Below, piece after piece: positions 54,009 through 62,238 of a stretch of 64,000 nt of DNA. Numbering within the stretch: position 1 is the first letter of the stretch; every line of letters begins with the position of its first letter. The stretch is taken from positions 124,001 to 188,000 of the forward strand of contig NZ_BDHH01000006.1 in assembly GCF_001748365.1 (NCBI RefSeq), written 5' to 3'. Source of the DNA: Fusibacter sp. 3D3 (lineage in GTDB: Bacteria; Bacillota; Clostridia; Peptostreptococcales; Acidaminobacteraceae). The notes under the pieces were generated by a model. That model was given only the letters and a program-made list of their open reading frames with translations, did not search any database and had not been told where the DNA came from. A program made the position numbers and the translations under genes.

Positions 54009-55193
54009 ATGACAGTCTTTTATCCCCACCCAACCCTAGATATTACGCTTGTTTCAGCCAAAGAGAATACCTTTACAGATGATCAAAATAGAACCTATTT
54101 GGATTTTGAATCCGGTATATGGTGTGCGAATATTGGTCACAATCCAGAACCACTTGTTCAAATTTACACAAGCCAATCTCAAAAGTTAATACATCACCAT
54201 AGCTATTTTAAAAACCATGCTGTACAAAGACTATCCGCACAATTACTTGCCATTTCTAGTTTTGATGAGGGTGCTGCCCTATTTTTAAGTTCTGGAAGTG
54301 AAGCCGTTTTATTCGCAATCACAGTTGCCAAGACCTTACTCCAAAATGCAAAATGTGTTTCACTTGAAAACTCCTATTTGGGTGCTTATCCCACAATGGT
54401 TTCTGATGAATCTGATCACATTCAGATGCCCTTTACCAAATGTGATCCAAAATGCGATGAAAATAATGACATTGTTTGCGAATGTTGCCCTCATGTGCCA
54501 GATGCCTTAAAATATCTCAAAGAACCTTTTATTTTTATTTTAGAACTTGGTTCTCAAGAAGGTAAATTGATCTTTCCAACACAAAAGTTAATCCATTATA
54601 TCCATCAAAAAAATTGCATCCACAAAGGACTACTTGTATGTAATGAAATTACCAGTGGCTTTGGCAGGACATCGGAATGGTTTGCTTTTAATCATTACAA
54701 CCTAAAGCCTCATTTAATCGCACTCGGAAAAGGACTTGGCAATGGCTTCCCAATCAGCGCAATACTCATGGATCAACAAATTTACAAAGATCCAAAGTTG
54801 ATGCATTTAAAATACGCCCAGTCACATCAGAATGATCCTCTTGGTGCAGAAATTGCGTACTCGGCAACTCAAATGATCATTCAAAATAATTTGATTGCTA
54901 AAAGCAAAGATATCAGCTATTATTTTATTGATCGCTTAACTCAATTAATACATCAATACAGTTCGCTTGTTGAACTTAGAGGTAAAGGTTTAATGCTGGG
55001 ATTAGTCTGTGATCATTCTGCAACTGCAATAGCACTTCAGCAACATTTACTAGAGCATCAGATCTTTGTTGGATGCGTCTCCGTGCATGCAATTGTCCGT
55101 TTCTTTCCACCGATGACTATGAGCAAACAAGAAATTGATATACTAATTGACAAAATTCACCTTTTTTTAGCAAATAACAAATCATCTCTCTAA
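54009..55193 (+). CDS. Class III aminotransferase
   Basis: A 394-residue PLP-dependent enzyme. It shows YLDFESGIWCANIGHNPEPL, LFLSSGSEAVLFAITVAKT, the PLP aspartate replaced in VCNEITSGFGRTSEWFAF (class III proteins usually have DEV), and the Schiff-base Lys in IALGKGLGNGFPISAIL. A cysteine-rich insert (CDPKCDENNDIVCECC, about 140-157) is unusual and could bind metal. The substrate is unknown. Start has GGAGG about six bases upstream. It is divergent from the MocR regulator and is followed after 11 bases by an EamA transporter, suggesting uptake or export of its substrate or product. Confidence 0.87.
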   Translation: MTVFYPHPTLDITLVSAKENTFTDDQNRTYLDFESGIWCANIGHNPEPLVQIYTSQSQKLIHHHSYFKNHAVQRLSAQLLAISSFDEGAALFLSSGSEAVLFAITVAKTLLQNAKCVSLENSYLGAYPTMVSDESDHIQMPFTKCDPKCDENNDIVCECCPHVPDALKYLKEPFIFILELGSQEGKLIFPTQKLIHYIHQKNCIHKGLLVCNEITSGFGRTSEWFAFNHYNLKPHLIALGKGLGNGFPISAILMDQQIYKDPKLMHLKYAQSHQNDPLGAEIAYSATQMIIQNNLIAKSKDISYYFIDRLTQLIHQYSSLVELRGKGLMLGLVCDHSATAIALQQHLLEHQIFVGCVSVHAIVRFFPPMTMSKQEIDILIDKIHLFLANNKSSL

Positions 55194-55204
55194 GGCAGGT
55201 TTTT

Positions 55205-56047
55205 ATGAATCGATTACAAGCTGTTACACTATTAGTCCTTACAAGTATCCTCTGGAGTTTTGGAGGCGTTTTCATCAAATTGATTCCTTGGTCCCCCCTA
55301 GTTATTGCGGGACTCAGAAGCATTATCTCAGCAGGTGTTTTTTTCATTTTTCTAAAAGGAAAGGTACGAAAACCCAACCAAAAGGTGATTCTAGGTGCTA
55401 TTGCCTATACCGCTACGCTCATTCTATATGTCACTGCGACTAAAACCACCACTGCAGCTAATGCCATACTGCTTCAGTACACAGCACCCATATGGCTTCT
55501 GCTAATCTCTCATTTTTTTCTAAAAGAATCCATCCGCAAATATGATGTACTTTCAATTATTGCTGTGTTTATTGGCATTTCAATCTTTTTTACAGCCAAT
55601 ATTGGTATTGGCCAAATGTTTGGAAACCTTCTCGCCATTTTAAGCGGTATATGCATGGCCTTGATGATTCTCTGCCTTAAACATTCTGCTGATCAAGATG
55701 AGATGCAAATCATATTTTGGGGCAATATGCTCACCTTTTTTACCTGTCTGCCTTTTATGCAGCACATAGAGGTTACCAAGCTTTCCATTGGGGCAATTTT
55801 ATTTCTTGGCATTTTCCAACTGGGCATTTCCTACATTTTATATGCAAAGGCAATAAAACACGTCTCTGCAATTGATGCCGTGTTAATTCCAATCATCGAA
55901 CCCCTTTTTAATCCAGTTTGGGTGATGTTATTTGTTCATGAAATACCTTCATCGCAAGCGATTATGGGTGGTATTATAGTAGTCTTTGCCATAGTAAGCC
56001 GCAATATATACCTTACGAGAGCCGCAAAAAAACAATTGGCACTTTAG
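55205..56047 (+). CDS. EamA/DMT-family transporter
   Basis: 280 residues with ten predicted helices in two EamA repeats (TSILWSFGGVFIKLIPWSPL at the start; LFLGIFQLGISYILYAKAIK in the second half). Such proteins move amino acids, amines or other metabolites. It lies 11 bases after the aminotransferase gene and probably belongs to the same operon and MocR regulon. The gene is intact, but its last 124 bases also occur beyond the neighbouring IS as part of the 195-bp duplication. Confidence 0.9.
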   Translation: MNRLQAVTLLVLTSILWSFGGVFIKLIPWSPLVIAGLRSIISAGVFFIFLKGKVRKPNQKVILGAIAYTATLILYVTATKTTTAANAILLQYTAPIWLLLISHFFLKESIRKYDVLSIIAVFIGISIFFTANIGIGQMFGNLLAILSGICMALMILCLKHSADQDEMQIIFWGNMLTFFTCLPFMQHIEVTKLSIGAILFLGIFQLGISYILYAKAIKHVSAIDAVLIPIIEPLFNPVWVMLFVHEIPSSQAIMGGIIVVFAIVSRNIYLTRAAKKQLAL

Positions 56048-56118
56048 TTGAAAGAAAATAAACTGGATGTGATTGTTTTGGCAACTTTTCTTGTGTTATG
56101 CACTATGAATTGTTATAA
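55924..56118. repeat. 195-bp target duplication, left copy
   Basis: Identical base for base to 58085-58279. It covers the end of the EamA gene, its stop codon and the following spacer up to TATAA, where the IS begins. IS1634-type elements are known for long, variable target duplications. Confidence 0.95.
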
Positions 56119-56141
56119 CTTGACTTTTGCAGCAAAACAAC

Positions 56142-56196
56142 AAAAAAACACCCTTGATCCCATTGCAAACAGTGGGATTCAAGGGTTTCTTTTTTT
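56142..56196. terminator. Terminator at the 3' side of the IS transposase
   Basis: ACCCTTGATCCC pairs with GGGATTCAAGGGT (one mismatch), with a T-run on each strand. It ends transposase transcription and blocks incoming EamA transcription. Confidence 0.8.
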
Positions 56197-56217
56197 GCGT
56201 TTTTTTGTAGCGTAAAT

Positions 56218-57930
56218 CTATCTCGTTTTGGTTTCTGAAATATTTTTTTTAATCTGTTGAAGTGTTCTTATCTTCGTTGAAAAATCAACATTTGTCACGT
56301 CTCCGATATCCTTTAAAACTTCATCGTAATAATCAAACAAGTAATAGTTTTGATCTACATTTGTACATGTACATTTGCTTAAACTGTCGATGATGCGTGT
56401 GATGGTGTGTTTGCCATCCATTTTAAACTCTAAAATCCTAGCAAGCACCAAAGCTATGAAGCATGTTAAGAAATGTGCTTTGATGTGGTCTTGTGTTGAA
56501 ACATATACAGGTCTCGTTTCAAGATCACTTTTGGTAACCTTAAAGGATTCTTCTATCTTCCAAAGGCCTCTGTAGATTTCAATCACTTCACTGGCACTCT
56601 TCTTGTATTCGCTTGTGATGAGCACGTAGTAGCCATCAAGAGCCTCTTGCGCTTTTATTTTCTCCTCATCAAGGCTTAAAGCAGTTATATCAGCAATTTC
56701 GCCAGTATCTTTTACAAAACTAAGGTTCTTCACATATCCAGCAGCCCCATAGGATGTAGAGCGATTATAGTTTGAAGGTGTTTTTATAAGCTTCTTAGCT
56801 TTTTCAATGGCTTTAGCGCGTTCCATCCTAGCTTTCTTCGCATATTTTTCGCTATAGAAAACCACTTGCTTGGCATCGATGGTTTTCTTTTGCTTTTTTC
56901 CAGAAGTCATGGTAACCCAAATTTCAGTCGGGTAAATGCGTTCCTTCCACTTATAGTCATCCCCTTTAAAAACATAGCCCTCTTCATCTAAAATATAGTC
57001 TTTTAAAGCTTTGTTGGCGCCTCTAGCGGAGTAACTAAAAACAAAGCCATCGTTTGCTGAAAGTGTGTACTGAATGTTGTCACCTGTGGACATCCCTTTG
57101 TCAGCAACCACGATGACTTTTCCTAAATCAAACTCTTTTTTCATTCTAGAAAAAGTGGGTCTGTAGGTGAGACAGTCATTGGTATTGCCTGAATAAAGAT
57201 CGTAGGTAATGGGGATGCCGTTGGTGTCCATGAAAAGGCCCATTTGAACAATGGGGTTTGGACGATGCTCTTTGCTGACGCCTTTGCACCTAAAAGCATC
57301 TTCACAATCCGATTCAAAATAATAATTGGTGACATCGTAGTAAACAAGGCTGGTATCTCGTCCGTAGTTTTCTTTGACTTTTTCATTCATCCATAGCTGC
57401 AACTCATTGCCTTTTTCATTGAAAAAACTCAGTGCGCGGTAGACGTCATCAAGAGAGTAATGAGCGTTTTCAAAAAAATCATTTCGCTGATCATAGGCTT
57501 TCTTTTTAGAGCCTGGGTTAAGGAGTCTTGAAAAAACAAGGAGCTTCATGATGTTATTGGTGCTCGCCTCAATCTTCGTTGAACGTTGGCGATTGATGAG
57601 AAACTTGTCAATTTCAAGTGTGTGGTAGATGGCGCTGAAAGCGGCATAGCCAAAGTTTTTACGGTTGTTGGTGCCGACTTCTAATTTGTCATTAGATTTG
57701 TACTTAACAAGAATATCTGAATTTTCAAAAGCTTTTTTTTGATTCATTTCGCAGATGATTTTTTCGTAATAAGCAATGGGATCTTTAAACTTTTTTTCTA
57801 GTTCATCTAAATAGCCTAGACTTTCAATGGTTCTTGATTTAGTTTTTTTAGTTGTTTTATCTCGATAGCTTTCAACAATAGAAAGATAGACACGTCCTGT
57901 GTGTTTTTGATTAATTTTACGTAGAAACAT
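56218..57930 (-). CDS. IS1634-family (IS4 group) DDE transposase
   Basis: A 570-residue full-length transposase. An N-terminal region (FLRKINQKHTGRVYLSIVES) is followed by the DDE core: D in YYDVTNYYFE, D in VVADKGMSTGDN, and E in GLWKIEESFKVTKSDL (YREK-like region). A beta-strand insertion separates the second D and E. The ATG at 57930 has AGGAG seven bases upstream. The reading frame is intact, so the element may be active. Confidence 0.95.
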   Translation of the reverse strand: MFLRKINQKHTGRVYLSIVESYRDKTTKKTKSRTIESLGYLDELEKKFKDPIAYYEKIICEMNQKKAFENSDILVKYKSNDKLEVGTNNRKNFGYAAFSAIYHTLEIDKFLINRQRSTKIEASTNNIMKLLVFSRLLNPGSKKKAYDQRNDFFENAHYSLDDVYRALSFFNEKGNELQLWMNEKVKENYGRDTSLVYYDVTNYYFESDCEDAFRCKGVSKEHRPNPIVQMGLFMDTNGIPITYDLYSGNTNDCLTYRPTFSRMKKEFDLGKVIVVADKGMSTGDNIQYTLSANDGFVFSYSARGANKALKDYILDEEGYVFKGDDYKWKERIYPTEIWVTMTSGKKQKKTIDAKQVVFYSEKYAKKARMERAKAIEKAKKLIKTPSNYNRSTSYGAAGYVKNLSFVKDTGEIADITALSLDEEKIKAQEALDGYYVLITSEYKKSASEVIEIYRGLWKIEESFKVTKSDLETRPVYVSTQDHIKAHFLTCFIALVLARILEFKMDGKHTITRIIDSLSKCTCTNVDQNYYLFDYYDEVLKDIGDVTNVDFSTKIRTLQQIKKNISETKTR

Positions 57931-58017
57931 ATTATTACTCCTAAACAAAGATATTACAATTATACCATAATAAATCACTTTAATCCATAATAAAATGAAA
58001 GAAAAATAAAATAAAAA

Positions 58018-58054
58018 ATCCCTAGACCAGTTAAAACAACTTTAGTCTAGGGAT
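58018..58054. terminator. Hairpin upstream of the transposase inside the IS
   Basis: ATCCCTAGAC and GTCTAGGGAT form a perfect 10-bp stem with an A/T run on the left. It probably shields the transposase from outside transcription. Confidence 0.65.
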
Positions 58055-58084
58055 ACCTATGTATTATTTTGCTGCAAAACTCGG

Positions 58085-58279
58085 GATGTTATTTGTTCAT
58101 GAAATACCTTCATCGCAAGCGATTATGGGTGGTATTATAGTAGTCTTTGCCATAGTAAGCCGCAATATATACCTTACGAGAGCCGCAAAAAAACAATTGG
58201 CACTTTAGTTGAAAGAAAATAAACTGGATGTGATTGTTTTGGCAACTTTTCTTGTGTTATGCACTATGAATTGTTATAA
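58085..58279. repeat. 195-bp target duplication, right copy
   Basis: Identical to 55924-56118. It contains a promoterless, startless copy of the last 124 bases of the EamA gene. Its right end completes the -10 box of the U32-peptidase promoter. Confidence 0.95.
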
Positions 58280-58280
58280 T
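58252..58280 (+). promoter_or_regulatory. Promoter of the U32 peptidase operon
   Basis: TTGTGT (58252-58257), 17 bases, TATAAT (58275-58280). The last T is the first base outside the duplication; the left copy reads TATAAC. The IS therefore inserted at the end of this -10, and the long duplication kept the promoter whole. Confidence 0.65.
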
Positions 58281-58328
58281 GCTACTGTGACAAATTTAGA
58301 CATTTTTTTAGAATAGAGGTTCACAAAA

Positions 58329-58406
58329 ATGATCCAAACAGAAAAAATTTGCAACCCAATAGAAACACTTAGCCTAAGTATCGAAAAATATGGAGGAAAA
58401 AAATGA
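58329..58406 (+). CDS. 25-residue ORF translationally coupled to the U32 peptidase
   Basis: ATG at 58329 encodes MIQTEKICNPIETLSLSIEK, then YGGKK, and stops at TGA overlapping the U32 start (ATGA). AGAGG lies nine bases upstream. Its last codons supply the GGAGG used by the U32 gene. It may be a leader that sets U32 translation, or a small protein. No homology claim is possible. Confidence 0.45.
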   Translation: MIQTEKICNPIETLSLSIEKYGGKK

Positions 58407-60646
58407 CTGAATTATTAGCACCAGCAGGAAATATGGAAGCTTTAAAAGCTGCAATTTCTAATGGTTGTGATGCAATATACTTAGGTATGCAAAAATTTGG
58501 TGCACGTGCATACTCCTCTAATTTTGATTTAGAATCGTTAAAAGAAGCGGTTACGTACGCGCACCTGAGGCATGTTAAAATCTATGTTACAATGAATACC
58601 ATCGTTTTCGAAAATGAAGTTCTAGAAATGAAATCACAGATGCACGCTTTAAATGAAATCGGTGTGGATGGCATTATCGTCCAAGATCTGGCCGCTTTTG
58701 ATTATATCGTTAAAAACTTTCTCGATATGGAAGCGCATTGTTCAACTCAAATGGGAATAGACGATTTAGACGGCACTTTACTCTTTAAAGAACTGGGTGC
58801 TAAAAGAGTTGTTCTATCCCGTGAGGTTGAGATTGAAAAAGTAAAAGAGATCAAAAGAATTGCTAAAATACCACTTGAAATTTTTGTTCACGGTGCTCTA
58901 TGTGTCTCTTATTCTGGTAACTGTCTCATGTCTGGATTAATCGGCTATCGAAGCGGAAATCGAGGAAGATGTGTGGGGTCATGTCGTAAAGAATACGAAC
59001 TGATTGATAAGACAACCAATACGGTTTTAGGGAAGAACTATATTCTATCGACTAAGGACCTAAACACAATTGATCATATTGATGATTTAAAAGAAATTGA
59101 TTCTTTAAAAATAGAAGGTCGAATGAAAGAGCCTGCGTATGTTGCTAATGTTGTATCCAGATATCGCATGGCCTTAGATCATACCATAACAGAAGAAGAT
59201 AAAGAACATCTGAACAAAACATTCAACAGGACCTATACGAAAGGCTATTTGTTTCACGAGGATGTGAAAGAGATTACAAACGTCTTAAGACCCAATAACT
59301 TTGGTTATGAGATTGGCAGAATTAGCAAAATCGTTAAAAACATGTATGAAATAACACTCAACAGACCCTTAAATCAAAACGATATCATCCGAATTAGTCA
59401 TAACAATGAAGATGTTATTTTAAATGTTGTAAAACTGTATGATAAAGAGGGCAATTTAATCAATAAAGCAGATGATGTGTGCTATATCAAACTCAAAGAA
59501 AAGATGTCTAAAGGCGATTTGGTCTATATAACGAAGGATAATCTCTATTACAAGGCTTTAGAATCATCACTGGAAAAGGAATTTAAGCGTTTTAACCTAG
59601 ATATTAAAGTGTATGCACATCCAGATTCAAAACTGATCATAGAGGCATCTGGCTTAGGCTTCACTTATTTATATGAAAATGACGAAATACTAGGCGAAGC
59701 AATTAATAATCCAACGACTAAAGAGCAAGTCATAAAGCAATTTTCAAGATTGAATGATACGATATTCGAACTTAAATCTGTCGATTATGAAGCCTTTGGT
59801 GCATTTATTCCCGCTAAACTGTTAAATGCAGCAAGAAGAGATATTGTACAAGGCTTATATGATTTAAAGCTTAACAGCCAAAAGAAAAGAACCAAGGCGA
59901 TAAAATCAAAAGAAAAAATATGCTTTCCTCCTAAAAAACCATACTTTACGGCTTCTGTAACAACTCAGGTACAGTATGAGGCTTGCGTGAGCTGTGGCAT
60001 TGAAGAAATCTATTTTGAAAACATTGTTAGAAGAAACCAAAACGATTACGAGCAAAAAGAAGGTCAACTCCTCATTGGCGGATATGGCGGAATTCATCAC
60101 TACAGAGAATCAAATCCTTTTATTACGGACTATTCACTAAATGTTGTCAATGCTACGAGTTGCTATGAACTCTATAGATTAGGTGCGAAACGTGTTACTA
60201 TGTCTTATGAGCTCAATAAGCACCAAATAGACGATTTAACAAATGCCTACTTTGAAGAAAATGATGGCTATCCTGCACTGGAGATGATCGTATACGGCAG
60301 AGCACCTTTGATGTTTACAAAATATTGTCCCCTTAAAAAAATGAATTTATGCGGTGTTTGCAAATCAAATCACTATGAGCTAAAAGATGAGCACGGCACT
60401 TTCCCAATCATATCTCATGACGATTGTACCGCAACGATTCTCAACGGGAAGACGCTTAACCTCTTAGATGAGCTACAAAACATAAAAGGTGTCGAGGCAT
60501 TTAGATTAAACTTCACAGTTGAATCTAAAGAACAGGTTGTTAACACGATTAATAACGCCTTAAGCAAATTAAATGGTATCGCGAGTAAATCTGTCTTTAA
60601 TCCAGAAACGGACACAAGAGGACATTTTAATAAAGAGATTTTGTAA
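58403..60646 (+). CDS. Peptidase U32 family protein (RlhA/collagenase-like)
   Basis: 747 residues. The N-terminal U32 domain (1 to about 310) has LLAPAGNMEALKAAISNGCD, the signature FVHGALCVSYSGNCLMSGLI and the cysteine block NRGRCVGSCRKEYEL. A central beta domain (about 310-420) and a C-terminal DUF3656-like region with further cysteines (KYCPLKKMNLCGVCKSNH) follow. Some relatives act on rRNA C5 hydroxylation, with iron-sulfur cysteines, rather than as proteases; which applies here is unknown. GGAGG lies eight bases upstream, inside a 25-codon ORF overlapping the start. Confidence 0.92.
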   Translation: MTELLAPAGNMEALKAAISNGCDAIYLGMQKFGARAYSSNFDLESLKEAVTYAHLRHVKIYVTMNTIVFENEVLEMKSQMHALNEIGVDGIIVQDLAAFDYIVKNFLDMEAHCSTQMGIDDLDGTLLFKELGAKRVVLSREVEIEKVKEIKRIAKIPLEIFVHGALCVSYSGNCLMSGLIGYRSGNRGRCVGSCRKEYELIDKTTNTVLGKNYILSTKDLNTIDHIDDLKEIDSLKIEGRMKEPAYVANVVSRYRMALDHTITEEDKEHLNKTFNRTYTKGYLFHEDVKEITNVLRPNNFGYEIGRISKIVKNMYEITLNRPLNQNDIIRISHNNEDVILNVVKLYDKEGNLINKADDVCYIKLKEKMSKGDLVYITKDNLYYKALESSLEKEFKRFNLDIKVYAHPDSKLIIEASGLGFTYLYENDEILGEAINNPTTKEQVIKQFSRLNDTIFELKSVDYEAFGAFIPAKLLNAARRDIVQGLYDLKLNSQKKRTKAIKSKEKICFPPKKPYFTASVTTQVQYEACVSCGIEEIYFENIVRRNQNDYEQKEGQLLIGGYGGIHHYRESNPFITDYSLNVVNATSCYELYRLGAKRVTMSYELNKHQIDDLTNAYFEENDGYPALEMIVYGRAPLMFTKYCPLKKMNLCGVCKSNHYELKDEHGTFPIISHDDCTATILNGKTLNLLDELQNIKGVEAFRLNFTVESKEQVVNTINNALSKLNGIASKSVFNPETDTRGHFNKEIL

Positions 60647-60708
60647 GGACATCCCAGTCCAAATCTAGGATTCCAAATAAAAGACTTTAATCGCTATTTT
60701 TAAAAATT

Positions 60709-60749
60709 AAAGCGCTCCTTTGGGTGAATCCATCCAAAGGAGCGCTTTT
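60709..60749. terminator. Bidirectional terminator between U32 and nitroreductase genes
   Basis: AAAGCGCTCCTTTG and CAAAGGAGCGCTTTT form a perfect 14-bp stem with T-runs on both strands. The dispersed TTTTGACACTCT motif follows at 60766. Confidence 0.9.
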
Positions 60750-60783
60750 CCCATATTCAGTCTACTTTTGACACTCTAGTGCT

Positions 60784-61395
60784 CTATACGATTTCGAGGA
60801 CTTCATCGAGTTCTCTTCTTGCTCTTCTTGGATAAAGTGCTTTACTTTCGTCATAATGACCCAATCCAATAAGCATAACCACTTCTTCATTTGCTTTTAA
60901 GTTAAAGGCTTTTTTGATCCCTTCAAAATCAACTCCACTCATTGCGTGACTGTCCACGCCGAGCTCTTTTGCCGCCAACATAATGGACATCGCATAGAGC
61001 CCTGCATTGCTCTCTGCAAACTTAATTTTGCGCTCTTCTGAACTGCCATATAAAAATCCAGCTGCATCTATTGCACCTTTCGCTTGCTCATCTCCGATCA
61101 TTGCCTTTAACTCTGCCCACATTGAATTATCTGGACTATACCCTTCTCGATCACCCACTATAATTAAAGTCATAGGTGCTTCTTTGATCTTAGGCTGTTT
61201 ATTGGCATTTTCAAATAACATTTCTTTTTGAGCATCCGATTTTACTGCAACAACACGCCAAGGTTGTAAGTTGAAAGCAGATGGCGCAAGGCCAGCAAGT
61301 TCAATAATTTCTTTTAATGTCTCTGTTGAAACCTCTTTTTCTGGATTGAAAAAGTTGACCGATCTTCTCTGTGTGAATACTTCTCTTAATAACAT
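60784..61395 (-). CDS. Nitroreductase-family flavoprotein
   Basis: 203 residues with the FMN-dependent nitroreductase fold: N-terminal RRSVNFFNPEKEVSTE, GLAPSAFNLQPWRVVAV, and the C-terminal VVMLIGLGHYDESKALYPRR. Such enzymes reduce quinones, nitroaromatics or flavins with NAD(P)H. The ATG at 61395 has AAGGAGG eight bases upstream; a longer in-frame start has none. A MarR operator-like palindrome lies about 170 bases upstream, and the MarR gene is the next gene upstream on the same strand, so it probably belongs to that regulon. Confidence 0.92.
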   Translation of the reverse strand: MLLREVFTQRRSVNFFNPEKEVSTETLKEIIELAGLAPSAFNLQPWRVVAVKSDAQKEMLFENANKQPKIKEAPMTLIIVGDREGYSPDNSMWAELKAMIGDEQAKGAIDAAGFLYGSSEERKIKFAESNAGLYAMSIMLAAKELGVDSHAMSGVDFEGIKKAFNLKANEEVVMLIGLGHYDESKALYPRRARRELDEVLEIV

Positions 61396-61598
61396 AATAT
61401 TGCCTCCTTGTTTGATTAAAATCATTAGTTTTCGTCCAGTTTAGAGGCAGGAGTGTTTAACCTGCTCTAAGCGGTTAGACGAGAACGGGTCAGGCGAAAC
61501 GAAGTTTCGACGGACAATGATTAATGTAATGGGTGTTTTGCATGTCTATACGACATCGTTTTATTACTAATTAGTGATATCAGTTTAAAAAAAAGGGC
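61396..61598 (-). promoter_or_regulatory. Nitroreductase leader with hairpins and operator
   Basis: No ORF. Minus strand, in order: the near-palindrome TCACTAATTAGTAA (61564-61577), within a possible TTAAAC-17-AATAAA promoter, then hairpins ATGTC/GACAT, CGAAAC-ttc-GTTTCG and GCAGG/CCTGC before the ribosome-binding site. The leader is about 165 bases; its hairpins do not match a riboswitch class I know. Confidence 0.5.
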
Positions 61599-61650
61599 AA
61601 TCCCCCCGATTGATGCCTCGGGGGGAATCTTTCGGCTCAAATCTTGTTGT
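61599..61650 (-). repeat. Duplicated marR 3' end and terminator, distal copy
   Basis: This is nearly identical to 61701-61754: the last 14 bases of marR, GAGCCGAAAGATT, and the CCCCCCGAGGCATCAATCGGG hairpin, here followed by CCCTTTTTTTT. It is probably the functional terminator. Confidence 0.85.
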
Positions 61651-61700
61651 AAGGACAACATTTGATGCATCTTTCGATGCCTCAAACCGATTTTCGCTTA

Positions 61701-61754
61701 CAATTCCCCCCGACTGATGCCTCGGGGGGAATCTTTCGGCTCAAATCTTGTTGT
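61701..61754 (-). repeat. Duplicated marR 3' end and terminator, proximal copy
   Basis: It covers the last 14 coding bases of marR and a GC-rich hairpin (CCCCCCGAGG/CGGGGGG) without a T-run. The two copies flank a further hairpin (GCATC-gaaa-GATGC). Confidence 0.85.
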
Positions 61755-62199
61755 CTACCAATCCATTTAATTTTTTTAGTAAGTGGTGAAGTTGGTGTTT
61801 TTCTGCTTCGGTGAGTAACTTGAAAAAACGATTCAATTCCATGAGATGTAAATTGAAAACGGCTTCAATCAAGGTCTCCCCTTTCGATGTCAACTGTATC
61901 CAAAAAGCTCTACGGTCTTCCGGATTAGACTGTCTGGTCACAAGACCTTCTTTTTCAAGATTTCTAATGACCACGGTCATGTTTCCACTGGTGGATAAAG
62001 TCTTCTCAATCAACTCACAGATCTTCATATCCCCTTTGTGATATAAAGCTTCCAGAACACCAAACTGTGCTACTGTCAATTTATAAGGCGTAAGAAAATT
62101 TTGAAGGTCTCGTCCAAGTGATAATTGAGTTCTTGATAATGCAATGACCAGTTTTAAGTTAGTATCGTTTTCTTCACCATAAGTGTTTATCCTCTTCAT
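61741..62199 (-). CDS. MarR-family transcriptional regulator
   Basis: 152 residues, a winged-helix MarR repressor: LTVAQFGVLEALYHKGDMKI, then ELIEKTLSTSGNMTVVIRNL, EKEGLVTRQSNPEDRRAFWI (the DxR wing) and a C-terminal dimer helix. The ATG at 62199 has no ribosome-binding site; the predicted transcript start coincides with the A of the ATG, so the mRNA is probably leaderless. Its own promoter contains a perfect palindrome, and a one-mismatch copy lies ahead of the nitroreductase gene. It probably senses an electrophile or aromatic compound. Confidence 0.92.
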   Translation of the reverse strand: MKRINTYGEENDTNLKLVIALSRTQLSLGRDLQNFLTPYKLTVAQFGVLEALYHKGDMKICELIEKTLSTSGNMTVVIRNLEKEGLVTRQSNPEDRRAFWIQLTSKGETLIEAVFNLHLMELNRFFKLLTEAEKHQLHHLLKKLNGLVDNKI

Positions 62200-62205
62200 G
62201 AAAAT

Positions 62206-62234
62206 AATATATCACTAATTAGTGACATTGTCAA
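62206..62234 (-). promoter_or_regulatory. marR promoter with embedded operator
   Basis: TTGACA (62229-62234), 17 bases, TATATT (62206-62211) on the minus strand. The spacer holds TCACTAATTAGTGA (62212-62225), a perfect 14-base palindrome, so repressor binding would block the promoter. Confidence 0.9.
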
Positions 62235-62238
62235 TACG

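Larger units (their letters stand above)
56119..58084. mobile_element. IS1634-family insertion sequence (about 1966 bp)
   Basis: The element between the two 195-bp duplications. Terminal inverted repeats share TTTTGCAGCAAAA (56125-56137) and its complement (58067-58079), about five bases inside each end. It carries one transposase and a bidirectional terminator hairpin at each side. The perfect flanking duplication indicates a recent insertion. Ends may be off by one base. Confidence 0.92.

Noticed and set aside
58085-58207. Truncated second EamA transporter gene
   Set aside because: It is the exact target duplication made by the IS, with no start codon or ribosome-binding site; it is not an independent pseudogene.
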